A DNA stretch of 64,000 bases from Rhynchopus euleeides (lineage: Eukaryota > Euglenozoa > Diplonemea > Diplonemida > Diplonemidae): positions 1,860,001 through 1,924,000 of the forward strand of contig OY723296.1 in the NCBI GenBank assembly GCA_963210315.1. Direction: 5' to 3'. A program made the translations under genes and the position numbers. Of the stretch, positions 27,551 to 38,935 are shown piece by piece (the first letter of the stretch is position 1; each line of letters opens with the position of its first letter). The notes beneath the pieces are model-generated. The model saw nothing but the letters and a program-made list of their open reading frames with translations. It made no database searches and was not told the DNA's origin.

Positions 27551-30213
27551 ATGGCAACCGATGTGCTGCTGGCGTCGCCTGGCGGCGCGCCTGCCCTGTC
27601 GCCCGCCTCGACAGCCACAAGGCGGAAGAACCCGAAGGTGGACGAGCTGGTCTCCGAGCTGAAGGGCAGCAGCGCCGTGCAGCTCCGCCTGCTCGATGAG
27701 ATCGCCGTGGTGCGCGAGCACATGCAGAGCAGCTCGGGTGTCACTGCCGATGCCTACGCCACGCTGCAGGGGGCGCTGCAGCCCCTGATGCAGGACCTCA
27801 ATTCAAAGAATCTCGTCATTACACGCCTGCTGGCAGACCTGGAGGACAGAAACGACTACATCACAGTCCTCAAGCGCGACTTGGAGAAGGAGCGCGCCCG
27901 CGGCACCATCCGCGAGGGGGATCTGGTGCGCGACATCGGGAATGTGACGGAGGAGGACATGCGGCACATGCCTTTGGAGGCCCTCATCCGGCGGGTCGTC
28001 GAATCGCAGCGCGCCGCCGTGACGAATTATAAAACAGCGGAGGCTGCGAAGAACCAGCTCTATGATGTGCGCAACGAATCGATGCGCATCAAGGAGAGGC
28101 AGCAGTCTTGCGACGTCCTCCGCTCTGGCCTGAAGGAGCAGAGCGCATATATCTTGCAGCTCCAGGGCGAGCTGGCACAGCAGGAGTCCCGCTTCGGCAA
28201 AGCCAAAGAAGTCGCCCTGCAGCAGGAGAAGGTGATCGAAAAGATGGAGCAGCTCCTCCGGGAGCGCCAGGCAAGCAGCACCCCTGCGGACGACGGGTCG
28301 CGCTACATCGCAACCCTGAAGATGAGGCTCGCCACTGCGCAGCGCAAGGAGCACCAGATGACGGAGGAGCTGGAAGAGGTGCGGCGCAGGGGCGCCTCCG
28401 GGCAGGACTCCCACCAGGCGCTCCTCGGCAGCCTCCGCGAGGAGGTGGACAAGATGCACGCGTCGTACGACGTCTCGGGGAGTGTCGCCCTCTCCGGCAG
28501 CTTCCCGCCAACCCAGGCACCCAGCGGGGAGCCACCGCCAGACGGAGGGAGCGACTCTGAGGAAAGCCTCGTTGCATCCCTCCGCACGGCGCGCGCGAAA
28601 TGGCATTACGACCGGAAGAAATATGCTTCCCTGAAGCACCACATGGCATCCATTGTGGAGAGTGTCTGCGGCAGTGGTGGCGGAGGCGTGGCAGCGAGGC
28701 CCAGCGTGTCCCCCGCGCAGGACGACGGGTGTGTCTCGGCAGAGGCCTATGCAGCAGCCTGCAGGGCGGCGGTATCGGAGGATGCAGCCAGCGCTGAGGC
28801 GGTTCTTCTTGGCATCGCGCGGCTGCGGCAGGCTGGGGCTGAAGAGGGCAGCAGCGTGCAGGCCCTCGCCACCTTGCGCAGCAGGGATCGGGGCGAGGCT
28901 GAGCTGCTCTGCGCCACCGTCGAGGAGGTGGTGCACGACATCCTGGTGTTTGTCGGGGTGATGGAGGACAGCGGCGGGGGCCCCACTGCGGTGCACGCAA
29001 GGTCGAAGCGCCGCTTCAGCGAATACTACGCCGCCACGCCCCGCCCCGCAGGGAGTGGTGGTTCTGCGCGGCGGGGCAGCGGCAGCGCTGGGGGGGGTCC
29101 GCCTGGCGAGGGCGCCTCCCCCTTCGCGCAGTCGCGAGACCTGCTGCACGCGATGCGGCAGGTCGTCACCACTGCCTTCAGCCTGGAGGGCGAGGCTGCT
29201 GGCATCAACATCGACGCGGAAGCACCAGCAGGCCCCTTCCCCTGCGGCACCGCCGCAGGGCTGTTCGCCCTGCCGCGCTTCGTCTATGAGGCGTGCGTGC
29301 TGCTGAGCGGGGTTGGGGTGGGTGGTGATGGTGATGGTGGTGGTGACGATGTGCCTGCCCTGCCTCAGCGCTTTGCGTCTCTCGACGACGTGGTGGTGGG
29401 CAGCGGGGGCGGCACCGCGCAGCAGTGGGGTGTGTGCCTCAGCGATGTGTTCGCGCGGTTCGGGGCGCTGCAGGGGAGGTGGGAGGAGCTTGCTGCAGAT
29501 GCAGGCGATGTCGCTGCGCTGCGGGAGGAGCTGCGGAACACAGAAACCCTCGTGGACCGCATGGCGACGGAGTTGGGGTCCCCGTCGGAGCGGGACCAAG
29601 CTGCGGGTAACCTTGTGGCGGCACAGCGCGAGGTGGAAGCCTTGCAGGTGAGGCTTGCGTATGCGGGCTCCCCCCCCGCCCCCGCCCTCGGTTCGGTTGT
29701 TTCATCCACTTCAATGGGGCGGGGTGTATGGCGTGTGTTGTGAGGTGTTGTGTTGACCCTCACTTGCATCGCACGGCACCAGCAACATCCTGCCACACTG
29801 CATGACCTACAGCATCCTTGAAGAGTCCGCAAGCGACAGGGAGCGGAAGGCAGCTCAGGAGATCTCCCGGCTGAAGGTATGCACACCCCTGCAGCAGCTG
29901 GAGTGGACAGGTCGTTATCAGTATTCAGGGGCAGGGGTGGCAGAGAGTGGTGTCTCTGGTGTGTCTCTCAGAGAGGGTGCGGTCCCTCTCTCGGCCTGCC
30001 GTCCCTTCGGGAAGCTAGTGCGAATGCAACTCTCACGACACCACGCAGCTGCAGCTGGCGGAGGCGAAAGCCTTTGCTCTTGCGGCGAAGCCCCCGTCGC
30101 CGGTGCCCTCGGTGCCAACCCCTGCGCCGGTGTTACGGAAGAAGCCGAGTGTGACGTCGAAAACGACGAAACGCCTGGACCCGATTGTGCCAAGGCACAG
30201 GTTCCAGGACTGA
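27551..30213 (+). CDS. Coiled-coil protein in three exons
   Basis: Not assigned to a family. Exon 1, 27551-29647, encodes 699 residues. Its N-terminal third is coiled coil (about 15-310, for example RLLADLEDRNDYITVLKRDLEKE and VIEKMEQLLRERQ). A Gly/Ser-rich disordered middle and a second helical region (about 630-699, LREELRNTETLVDRMATEL) follow. It ends in CAG then GTGAGG, a good donor. Exon 2 (about 29783-29876) continues the helix (ESASDRERKAAQEISRLK) and ends AAG then GTATGC. Exon 3 is 30049-30213, starting after CCACGCAG with LQLAEAKAFALAAK and ending KRLDPIVPRHRFQD. Exons 2 and 3 agree in phase. The acceptor at 29781-29782 leaves one base out of phase with exon 1, so that junction is unresolved. 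A cytoskeletal or flagellar role is plausible but not shown. Confidence 0.7.
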
Positions 30214-30819
30214 ACCTGCCAAGCCCCCATGCCATGGGGTTGCGGCGTGCATGAAGAAATGAAGGGTCAGGGGGCCTGGCCCCCTGGACCCTGCCCAACC
30301 TTCCCTCTACTTTACGTTTTCGACCCTTTGGGGGTTAGCGAACCGGCGCCGTCATTCTTTTGCACCCCCCCTCCCCCAAAACACGGCCCATGGTGCACAA
30401 CACGAACAGCCGTGCACCCGCTGCCCTATCCTACCCTCCCCCCGGTCCGGTTTTCCAGCTGGGCCAGTTTGCCCCCCCAAGCCCCACCGCCACACTTACA
30501 CGCTGCTAGCCTCTGTCTTCTCACGACTCCTCCGACGGGACCCCATGGATTTGCCCAGCAGCCGGTTTTGACGCACGCCCCCCTCCCTCCCTCCCCTCCT
30601 CACACTACGCGGTGTTGCTTCCTCTTTTTTTGGCCCGTTTCTCGTCAGAGATCCGACCGTGCCCCGCCAGCTGCAATCTCTTCACACACATCGCACCGCC
30701 TTCAGGCCACCCCTTACGGGTCCTTGCCTCCACCCCCACCCTCCCCCCCCCTCTCCTCTCCTGTGGTACAGTAGGGGGAGGGCACTGCCTTTGGCAGTGC
30801 ATTCGCATCTGTGGGGGAG
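30214..30819. other. Intergenic, no gene seen
   Basis: Pyrimidine-rich leader with several C runs. No protein-like frame on either strand. Confidence 0.4.
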
Positions 30820-32061
30820 ATGGAGGTGACAGCGCTTCATGGCGTCACCGGGAGATCCTGCAGCATCGAAGTGGGCGGCGACGACACGGTCTCGGTGCTG
30901 AAGCGCAAGGCAGCCGATGCTCTGTTCGACGGACGCCACGCTGCGGATGTAGGCTACGGAAGGATGCACGTCTGCCTCGAAGGCCACACCGAATCCCTCA
31001 CGGGGACCCTCCGTGTCGCAGACACGCAGCTGGAGGAAGGGGGGCGCTTCAGCTTGGTGAGGAAGTGCACCACACCCAAGGCGCCTGCAACCTACGTGGC
31101 ATGGCCGCAGCGCAGGTCCATCGCTGTCTCCCCCTGCGGCAGCCTCTGCGCGCTGGCGCACTCCGGCGGGATCCTGTCTGTGTGGGACACGGCGTCTGCC
31201 CAGCGCCTCCACCTGACGGCGCTGCGCACGATAGCCACGTGTGTCGCCTTCTCCCCCTGCTCGGCCCTCCTCGCCCTGTCCTCAGGCGACGGGGCGGTGC
31301 ACATCTTCGCGGAGCCCACCTGGCAGAGGGTGCGCTGTCTGGACGCACCCCACGCCATAGTCGCGGTGGACTGGTCCCCCGATGGCGCCCGCATTGCCGG
31401 CGGGGCTGCGAGGGGCTTTGCGTTCGTGTGGGATGCGCTGACGGGTGAGGTTCTCCTGAGCGCGGAAGGTGATGGCGGCGGCCCCGTGCACGGCGTGGCT
31501 CTGGGCCCCAGCACCCTTGCCGCAACGGCAGGCAACACCGTGGAGGTGCATCTGCTCGGGGAGGGGGGCGGAGGGGGTGCGCTGCAGTGCACAGGCCTGC
31601 AGGTGCTGGAGGGGCACACCGACACAGTGCGGGATGTGAGGTATACCCCGGACGGGCGGATGCTTGCCACGGCGTCATATGACAAGACGGCGCGGCTCTG
31701 GGATGCTGTTGCGGGAACCTGCCTCCGTGTGCTGCAGTGCGATCGCTCTGTCAGGTCCATCGCAGTGTCGGAGGGTGGTGTGCTGGCCACCTACGACACA
31801 AAGCACACAACTTCTCTCTGGTCGCTTGACGGGACCCGCCGTGCGGAGGTGCGGGCCAGACATGCAGCGACAGATGGAGGAGTTGCGCTCAGCCCGTGCG
31901 GCAAGTGGCTGTTCGCCTCTGGGCCTCAGGGTGTCCAGGTGCTCGAGGTGGACAGCGTGGTTGCCGCGAAAACCATGGTGTTCAGCACTGCGGGGGAAGA
32001 ATCGGAAGACGAGGATGAAGAAGCGGGGTCGAGTCATGGCCTCGAGGACTCCGACGAATGA
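30820..32061 (+). CDS. Ubiquitin-like module plus WD40 repeat protein
   Basis: 413 residues from ATG 30820. Residues 1-78 form a ubiquitin-like module ([41 protein letters not shown]), laid out like that of the DUF4116 gene at 10004. WD40 repeats follow from about 90 to 385: [46 protein letters not shown]. Several carry SPCG before the first strand, as in the B-box/WD40 proteins of this window. The C-terminus is strongly acidic. No catalytic motif. A scaffold is the reasonable inference. Confidence 0.85.
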   Translation: MEVTALHGVTGRSCSIEVGGDDTVSVLKRKAADALFDGRHAADVGYGRMHVCLEGHTESLTGTLRVADTQLEEGGRFSLVRKCTTPKAPATYVAWPQRRSIAVSPCGSLCALAHSGGILSVWDTASAQRLHLTALRTIATCVAFSPCSALLALSSGDGAVHIFAEPTWQRVRCLDAPHAIVAVDWSPDGARIAGGAARGFAFVWDALTGEVLLSAEGDGGGPVHGVALGPSTLAATAGNTVEVHLLGEGGGGGALQCTGLQVLEGHTDTVRDVRYTPDGRMLATASYDKTARLWDAVAGTCLRVLQCDRSVRSIAVSEGGVLATYDTKHTTSLWSLDGTRRAEVRARHAATDGGVALSPCGKWLFASGPQGVQVLEVDSVVAAKTMVFSTAGEESEDEDEEAGSSHGLEDSDE

Positions 32062-32590
32062 GTAGGTGGCGGGGGTGGGTGTGGGTTCTTGACATGTTAA
32101 TGGTGTGCCGGGCAGCACAGGCGCTGTGTTGCTGTGGTTGCCATGACCATCCGATACACTGAGGGGTGGCCTACTTCCTCGCTTGACTGACGTGCCGTGA
32201 CGTGTGGTGACTGGGATCGGGTGCCCCCCAAGCTTGCCTATTCTAGCCTCGCTGCCGAGCAACCTCCCCCTCCTGAATAACCCAATATTGCAATTGGAAG
32301 AATAGCATGCAGCTGTCTAGCCCTCAGTTTCTGCTGTGTTAGCTACAGCGACGACACAAACCTCCCTGGTGGTCACCCAGGCAGTGGTTTGCCAGGAAGC
32401 CACAACAGCCGGGGGTGGGGGGGGGGGGGGTCAACCCGACCCTGGATCAACCCTACTCCTTTCTCCACTTTCATGCCGCCACGCAGGTGTTGAGGTCTCT
32501 GAGCTGTTTATCGCGTCCCCACATCGGCGGAGATGCAAGCTTTCCACCACCCCCAAGTCCCCCCGCGCACTGCGCATGTGACCCCCACAG
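32062..32590. other. Intergenic or 5' exon region of the next gene
   Basis: No clear exon recognised. The next gene lacks the first half of its ubiquitin-like module in the frame that is visible, so an upstream exon may lie here. CAG acceptor sites occur at 32588-32590 and 32605-32607. Confidence 0.35.
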
Positions 32591-33726
32591 GGCCTTTCCG
32601 CTGTCAGGTGACACCACACGATGGAGCTGCCTGTGTCCGGAGGGCCTGGTGTCGAGCGATGCGCTGCTGCTCATGGCAGGCAGCGGCGAGGAGCTGGGCA
32701 GCGGTGACACGCTCCTGCAGCACACGCCGCTGGAGGCCGGTGCAATCGTCGAAGTGGTGCTGATCCCGCGAGAAGCTGTTGACCCAGGCAGGGGGATCCC
32801 TTTTGACGGGGCCAAAACAGTCCTGTCCTGCGGGCGTATCGTCGCCCTCGACTTGTATGTGCGCCCAGGACCCTCAGGCACGAAAATTGGACTGGCCCTC
32901 ACCTGTGCCAATGGGGTGCGCGAGCAATACGGCTTCTCCAATAGCAACTGCACCCACATTGCGCTTGACGAGGGTGAGGAGCTGGGGCCGTTCGGGGGGA
33001 GCGTGTGCACAGTGACTTGCAAGGCCTTCACCACCGACTTCAGTACACGCACAGAGCTGACATATCTATGGGCAGGAGATCGATTCCTCAATCGGCCAAA
33101 TCGGTTTTGGGCACGGGCGCCCTGAACGTGTGCTGCGTGTGCATCGCACGGAGCTGTTCAGCTCCCATAGTTATTTCCTTCCAGTGCGTCTCAGAGACGA
33201 CAGTGAAGAGCGTGTGCATCTCCATGCTCGCATCTGCGGCTTCTGTGTGTGGGAGTGGGGTCCCCCGCATCAAAGGTCTGTGACTGGCCTGGGCATTGCG
33301 TACACCGACGGGACGTTCCTCCTCCACAACAATAACATTCAAGGCACACATCAAGAGCTGCTGACAGTCCACCGTGTTGCTCTGGATGACGACGAGGTTA
33401 TCACCGGCGTGGAGACTGTGATGGGAGGGGAAGCGGACTTTTCATTCTTGCAGCTCACATTCACGACGAGCAAAAATACATTCGGGCCTTATGGGGATGT
33501 CGGGGGAAGGTCGGGGAATCGATTCGCCAGGACCTTTGATGGCGAGCTGCTGTTTGTCTTCAGCGAGGCACGCTATCTGAGCCATCTGGGGTTCGGGTAT
33601 GGGCCACCTCTCGCCCGTGTCACCAGGGCCATCAAGAGGGAAGAGGTGCTGCTGGCGATGCAGGCGCGTGGGATCGGTGAACGGAGAAAGTCCTCACTTC
33701 TGCCCACACACCTGCCTGCGGTGTGA
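32591..33726 (+). CDS. Ubiquitin-like/jacalin-like lectin protein, at least two exons
   Basis: Two adjacent frames read as one gene. The first (about 32608-33125) starts with the second half of a ubiquitin-like fold (DALLLMAGSGEELGSGDTLL ... GAIVEVVLIPRE). A beta-rich segment follows (IVALDLYVRPGPSGTKIGLA, THIALDEGEELGPFGG). The second (about 33186-33726) contains GIAYTDGTFLLHNN, VALDDDEVITGVETVMGG, LTFTTSKNTFGPYGDVGG and LSHLGFGYGPPL. This is close to the jacalin-like beta-prism pattern (E-x-I-x-x-V, F-x-T-N-x-x-x-Y-G-P-Y-G, and a final GFG). TTATTTCCTTCCAG at 33172-33185 is a good acceptor; the matching donor before the in-frame stop at 33123 is not clear. Carbohydrate binding is inferred from fold only. 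Confidence 0.55.
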
Positions 33727-34622
33727 GCAGATCCGCGACCTCGACACGTGCCCCACAGACAGCCCCCAGTGGGGCCTCTTGTGGCACAGGCACCGGACGC
33801 AGGTTGTGGATGCATGGTGTGCTGAGCTTGCCTCACACCGAGCCAACTTCTCCTGATATGTCACGGGACCCTGCCATCCCGGAACTGGGCAGTTTCTCCC
33901 ATTCTTTTCCGTGCCTCCCTTTTTGGTGCGCTCGACGAAAAGCAGCCCGGATCTGCTTTTTTGCATTTGCTGGGCAGGGTGTTTTCTCTTCTTTAGGGGG
34001 TCTTCGCTGGTCGTTATCCTTCGTCAGTCTTTGTCAGTTTACAGCTAATTCAACAGCAAATGCACCAAAATGCACTGACGATCATCCCGTAGCGAAGACC
34101 CCCTTAGGCTATTTGGGTTCACCTCAAGGGGCCTTCTGTGACGCTACGTCTTTCGTGGACGTTCTGTGCGATGCAGGTCCGCAAATCCAACACAGCAAAC
34201 GACGCTATGTGATCTGATGTGACCCCAGATAGCATATTATTAGAGTGAAAGTTGTACGATTCCCTCTTTTGTCTTCACGGATCGGACCGGCGCCAGGACA
34301 AAACACCGTAACCTTTTCAAGGGTGCGGGTTTCTTGCAGACGGTGCAGCGTCTGCGGTCTCCGGTCTGAATTGAACCCCACAGATCCCCCCCCCCCCCCC
34401 CTCACACCCCACTACCCAGCCCACCCTTGCTCATCTGCGGGTTTTCTGCCACACCCCTTGCGCTTCCTTCCTGTTCGACTTCGACTTCAATACCCCCCCT
34501 CCCCCTCGCCTTCACCTCCACCCACCACAGAGCACCGGCAGCACGCTGTGGGCTGAACCCTGAGAAAGGGTCTCCTCCCCACACACCACACCACACCCTC
34601 ACCCTCTGCCTCTGCCTGTCCA
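33727..34622. other. Intergenic with one MITE, no gene seen
   Basis: Apart from the MITE at 33996-34103, nothing is recognised. A C-rich tract (34387-34405) and pyrimidine-rich leader precede ATG 34623. Confidence 0.45.
33996..34103 (+). mobile_element. 108-bp MITE, copy 3
   Basis: Same length and orientation as 13102-13209. It has good inverted ends (GGGGGTCTTCGCT / AGCGAAGACCCCC) and the direct repeat TTA on both sides (33993-33995 and 34104-34106). The interior shares GTCAGTTTACAGCTAA and CAAAATGCACTGACGATCA with copy 2. Confidence 0.87.
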
Positions 34623-36119
34623 ATGGGAGACGACACCGACAACGAGGAGCCGGATGTCGAGGAGGAGGAGGAGGTCGAGGCGTTCACACCCATCGATGTC
34701 TCGGAGATGGCTGACGGGGATCGGAGCGTGGTGTTAGGAGGGTGGTCCACGATAGCCAGCGTGGAGGAGGGCATTGCCGAGGCGCTGCAGGTCGCATCGA
34801 AGATGCTGCTGGTGTGCGAGGGGGCGTATTCGCACATCACCCTGCATGAGGATGCTGTCGGGATCAACATCGTCAGCAGCGGGGACCCCACCCACACCAC
34901 CTTTGCAGGCATCACCGCAACTGTCTCCGTCGCATGCATCACCGGCGCCACATTCACCGCAGGGCAGCAGGGCAAAGAGTCTGCCTCTGCGGCACAGATC
35001 TCCTGCGAGGCAGCCACCTCCTGCAAGATATCCTTCACCGACTGCCACTTCTCGGGGGGAAAGCACGCCGTGGAGGTGCACGCCTTCGGCAGGCCCACCT
35101 TCACCGGGTGCACCATACGGTGCGGGCAGGCTGCAGGGCTCTACTGCTATCCGCGAAGCCATCCCACACTGCGGAGCGGGGTGCGGATGCTCAGCTCTGC
35201 ACAGCTGATGTCCGGAAAGGCGCCGAGCGACAAGCCTGCGGTTTCCCTCTCGGAGGGCGACATGGTGTCGGTGCTGTCCTTCGAACCCCCAGAGGAGGAC
35301 GGGACGAAGTGGGCCCAGGTGAGCTTCCGCAGCGCCGTGCCGGTCCTCCCGGCGTCCCTCGCCGCAACCGCAGCTGCGGCGCAGAATTCCAGCCAGGTTG
35401 TCAACCGCTACTACGAAGGGTTTGTGAAGAAGGCTGTGCTGGACTACACCAACCCCACATGCACCACGGTGGAGGGGACCGGGGATCCCGCCGACCGGAC
35501 AGTGGGTGTCTTTGCGGACGACGCATCCTGCGAGCTGCACAACGCCAAGGTGAGCGGGGTGCAGACGGGGTGCTATATGAGAGACACGTGCAAAGGGAGC
35601 CTCCTGGTGGACACCGACATCTCAGCCGTGTCCGGGACAGGGCTCTACCTCGATGGGGGGTGCCGCACGGTGGCGCGGGGTGTGCATGTGTCTGGATGTG
35701 CGCACTACGCCCTGCTGGTTGCGAAGGGGACCTCGCCCGGATCCGACGAGACCTCGCTGCTGTGCCAGGTGCTGGAGGAGGCGAACGCCACCGGGGATGA
35801 GGTGGGGGTGCAGCAGATCAAGTCCTGCCTCGGGGAGAGGGGCGTGCAGATCAACGAGCAGGACAGGACGTGGACTGACACCGTGTCGCGGTCGACAGGG
35901 TCCTGGGGCCCGTCTGAGACACGCTCCGTCCTGCGCAACTGCGTCTTCTCGTCGAATGTGCGTCTTGATGAGGGGACGTCAGCCTCTTTCTTTGGCAATG
36001 TTGTTGTCCAGCCCGCACAGCTCCACTCGCGCCACCCCTTCGTGGTGAACGGCATCCGCACCTGTGCCGATGCCCCAAAGCGGCCCGTGCTCCAGAGGGA
36101 GGAGGAGGCGGAGGAGTGA
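34623..36119 (+). CDS. Right-handed beta-helix protein with an SH3-like insert
   Basis: 498 residues from ATG 34623. After an acidic N-terminus, residues about 40-175 show the repeating short strands and turns of a parallel beta-helix (VGINIVSSGDPTHTTFAG, CKISFTDCHFSGGKHAVEVH, PTFTGCTIRCGQAAGLYCY). The pattern resumes from about 275 to 470 (CELHNAKVSGVQTGCYMRD, GTGLYLDGGCRTVARGVHV). Between them (about 205-245) lies a segment that reads like an SH3-type barrel (LSEGDMVSVLSFEPPEEDG, TKWAQVSF). Architecture resembles eukaryotic beta-helix/F-box-associated proteins rather than secreted pectate lyases: there is no signal peptide and no catalytic Asp cluster. Molecular role unknown. Confidence 0.68.
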   Translation: MGDDTDNEEPDVEEEEEVEAFTPIDVSEMADGDRSVVLGGWSTIASVEEGIAEALQVASKMLLVCEGAYSHITLHEDAVGINIVSSGDPTHTTFAGITATVSVACITGATFTAGQQGKESASAAQISCEAATSCKISFTDCHFSGGKHAVEVHAFGRPTFTGCTIRCGQAAGLYCYPRSHPTLRSGVRMLSSAQLMSGKAPSDKPAVSLSEGDMVSVLSFEPPEEDGTKWAQVSFRSAVPVLPASLAATAAAAQNSSQVVNRYYEGFVKKAVLDYTNPTCTTVEGTGDPADRTVGVFADDASCELHNAKVSGVQTGCYMRDTCKGSLLVDTDISAVSGTGLYLDGGCRTVARGVHVSGCAHYALLVAKGTSPGSDETSLLCQVLEEANATGDEVGVQQIKSCLGERGVQINEQDRTWTDTVSRSTGSWGPSETRSVLRNCVFSSNVRLDEGTSASFFGNVVVQPAQLHSRHPFVVNGIRTCADAPKRPVLQREEEAEE

Positions 36120-37296
36120 AGCATCCCTGCTCGCAGGGGGGGGGGGGTGGGTGGGGGAAGCTGTGGGCACGCCCTGGCTGTGGCTGCTCCGCTTCCCCCC
36201 GTCCCCCTCCCCGCCTCCCAATGAAAGTTTGAAAGAAGTGGGCCCCGCCCACCATACACCCCGTTTCCCTTTGCCCTGTGTGCGGCAGCATGCCGCCCCC
36301 ACCGTATGCGCCACCACAGGGCACTCCTTTCTTTCCCCACCCCCCCAGATTCGACAAGGCAGAACACCCAGGCCTGCTTGTGCCAAGGCCCTTTATTTGC
36401 TGTGCACTCACTTACACGGAAGGAAGCGATGGAGATGTCACGCAGAGCCTGTTCTCCCACACCCCACTGCCCCCCAGTCTCTTCACGTCTGTGTGTAAAA
36501 CTTGATCAGTTGATGGATCGTTGTGTTTGGACTGAAAAAAAACCAGCTTCTCCCGCGTCAGCTCGGTGGGCTATTATTTTGTACAAACCTACAACTTGAA
36601 AAAGTGCAGAACGAGTGTAGTGACACTTTGGTGTTGTTGTTTTGGTTCTGAGGGAGCCTTCACTACCAGTCACAGCTCGTCAGTCAGTGAGGGGAAGTGG
36701 GCCGTGGCCCACTTGTCCTCACTCAGTCACACCTGGCTTTCGCTTCAGCGGTCCAAAGATGTTCTAAACATCCAGATGAAGAAGGAATCATGGTTGCCAC
36801 GCTCTTTGCCGAAAAATGCCGAAGAGCGAAGTCGCCCCTGTGTCCAAAGTCTCGGAGCGCATCGATTGTTTTGTCTGCGTGTTCCGTGCTGAAAAACACA
36901 GAGTTGGGCGGGGTGCCATGCACGGAGGGCAGAACTCTGTTCCGTAATATCTTGCGTTCTTTCTGCAGATTAAATACACCCGGTTGTGCAGAACAGGCAC
37001 ATACGTACGCCGGACCCTTTGACAGGCAAATGACACAACTCAGCTGGGTGGCCAGGAGCTGTGGCCTCCCGTGGCTTTATCCACAGAAAGCATGCCCAGC
37101 AGGCAAAGACGAAGGCTGCCCGTCACCCAAGCGTTGCCCCCCCCCCCCCCCCCCCCACACACACACACCCCACACCCCACCCACCGCACGCATCGTATGC
37201 AGATCAGGGACTCCCTCCCCACCGCACCCAACCACACTCAACCACACCCAACCAACAGGGCCACACCACCCATCCCCCCACCCCCCCGCCCCAACC
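36120..37296. other. Intergenic, no gene seen
   Basis: Open frames run through parts of this stretch, including one continuous with the next gene from 36697, but they lack protein-like composition. A 22-base C run with a short CA tract (37138-37166) lies about 130 bases before ATG 37297. Confidence 0.45.
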
Positions 37297-38890
37297 ATGC
37301 CCTCCATCCCCCTATCCGCACTGGCCCTGGGGGCGATGCGGGAGCAGCAGCGCGCGAAACGCGCCGCAGGCGCCCCCAGGCGGCTGGGCCACACAGCCCC
37401 GCCGGAGCCGGACGGGCTGCTGCGCGTGAAGATCCGCCCCCCCGCCGTTATCACCGCCGCGAATGCGATCCGGACAGCGGAGGGTGGTGCCGACACCGCC
37501 ACCACCACCACCACCACCACCCGCCGCCGCCGCCGCCAGCAGCACCCGAAGGGCGCCACCGCCGGCCCCCCTGCTGGCGAGACGCACCACTCACACTCCA
37601 ACCTCATCCCGGACGACATCACCGACAGCACCGGCGGTGTCACCGGCACCAAGGTGACATCCTCCCGATCCCCCCTCCCCCGCCCCGTCCTCTCGTCACG
37701 CCCCAGCGTGCACGTCCTCGCCTCCGGAGCCCTCACGGTGCGCAAGCGGCTGCGGCAGTGGTACCCCCACACCCACACCTCCGGGGGAGCACACCGGGTG
37801 GCGGATGCCCCTACGGCACCACCTGCGCTGCACCGCCTGCAGCAGCCACCCCCGACGGGCGGCTGCCAGGATGGGGATGGGGTGGGTGGGGTGGGTTCGG
37901 GCTGGCAGACCCCGCACTCCGCTGCCTCTGGCGCAGCGCCTGGCATGCCTGACGACACGCCTGATGGTGGTGTGCCTCCCACCGGAGCGGAGGGGCAGGA
38001 GGGCTGCCCTGGGGAAGGGGGGGTTGAGCCTGGAGGCGGATTGGACCACAACCCTGGCAGCACAACACCCCCTGCAGGGGGTGTGGGAAGCAGAGCCGCC
38101 ACACCTGCATCCCCGGGGGAGCACCGAGACACCACCCCACACACCCACCTGCCTGAGGAGGATGCCGACCTCCCCGAGGGAAGGGGAAGCGGGGTTGGGG
38201 AGCCCCCCACCCCCTCCCCCCTGGGGTCTGGGGAGAGGCAGGGGGAGGGCGGGGGGGAGGCACGCCCTCCTCCACCACCTCCCTCCGACACCCCTGGCGG
38301 CGCGGGGGAGGGGGGGGAGGGGCAGGGGGACGAAGAAGCTCTCAGAGGCGGGGAAGGCGAGACGCGTCACACCACCCCGACACCCCTCGACGTGCCTGCC
38401 GCCGCAGCGCCCCGCGATCTGTCTGAGGCGTCGGATGGTGGCCCTGATGAGGATGGAGGAGATGGAGGGGATGGCGCTGCTCCGACACCGCTGGGTGTCG
38501 CCCTGCCTGCAGCGGCGCCCGTTTCCTCTGCTGGCGGAGCGGGGGGGCGGGGGCGTGGAGTCGGAGGAGAGCCTTCCCCGGCTGTGTCTCCTGAGGGTTA
38601 TGCCGGAGGGTGCCCGACGCCTCCCCCGCCGTCATTCGAATCGCCGACGTGGTTCTTCCCGCAGATCGATGCGGTGCCGGTGGTGCGGAGGAGGGGTGGA
38701 GGAGGTGGGGGTGCCCGGCAGGGGAGTGCCGCAACTATCGTATCGGGGGGGAGCCGCCACCGCACGCATCGCATCACGCCGGCTGGATCTGAGGCGGGGT
38801 TGTCCTGCAAGGAGGAGGGGGGCCAGAGCGAGGGTGGCGGGTCTGGCAGCACGCCGCTCCCCCCTCTGCCGTCGCCGTATTTTCATCACT

Positions 38891-38935
<45 letters not shown>

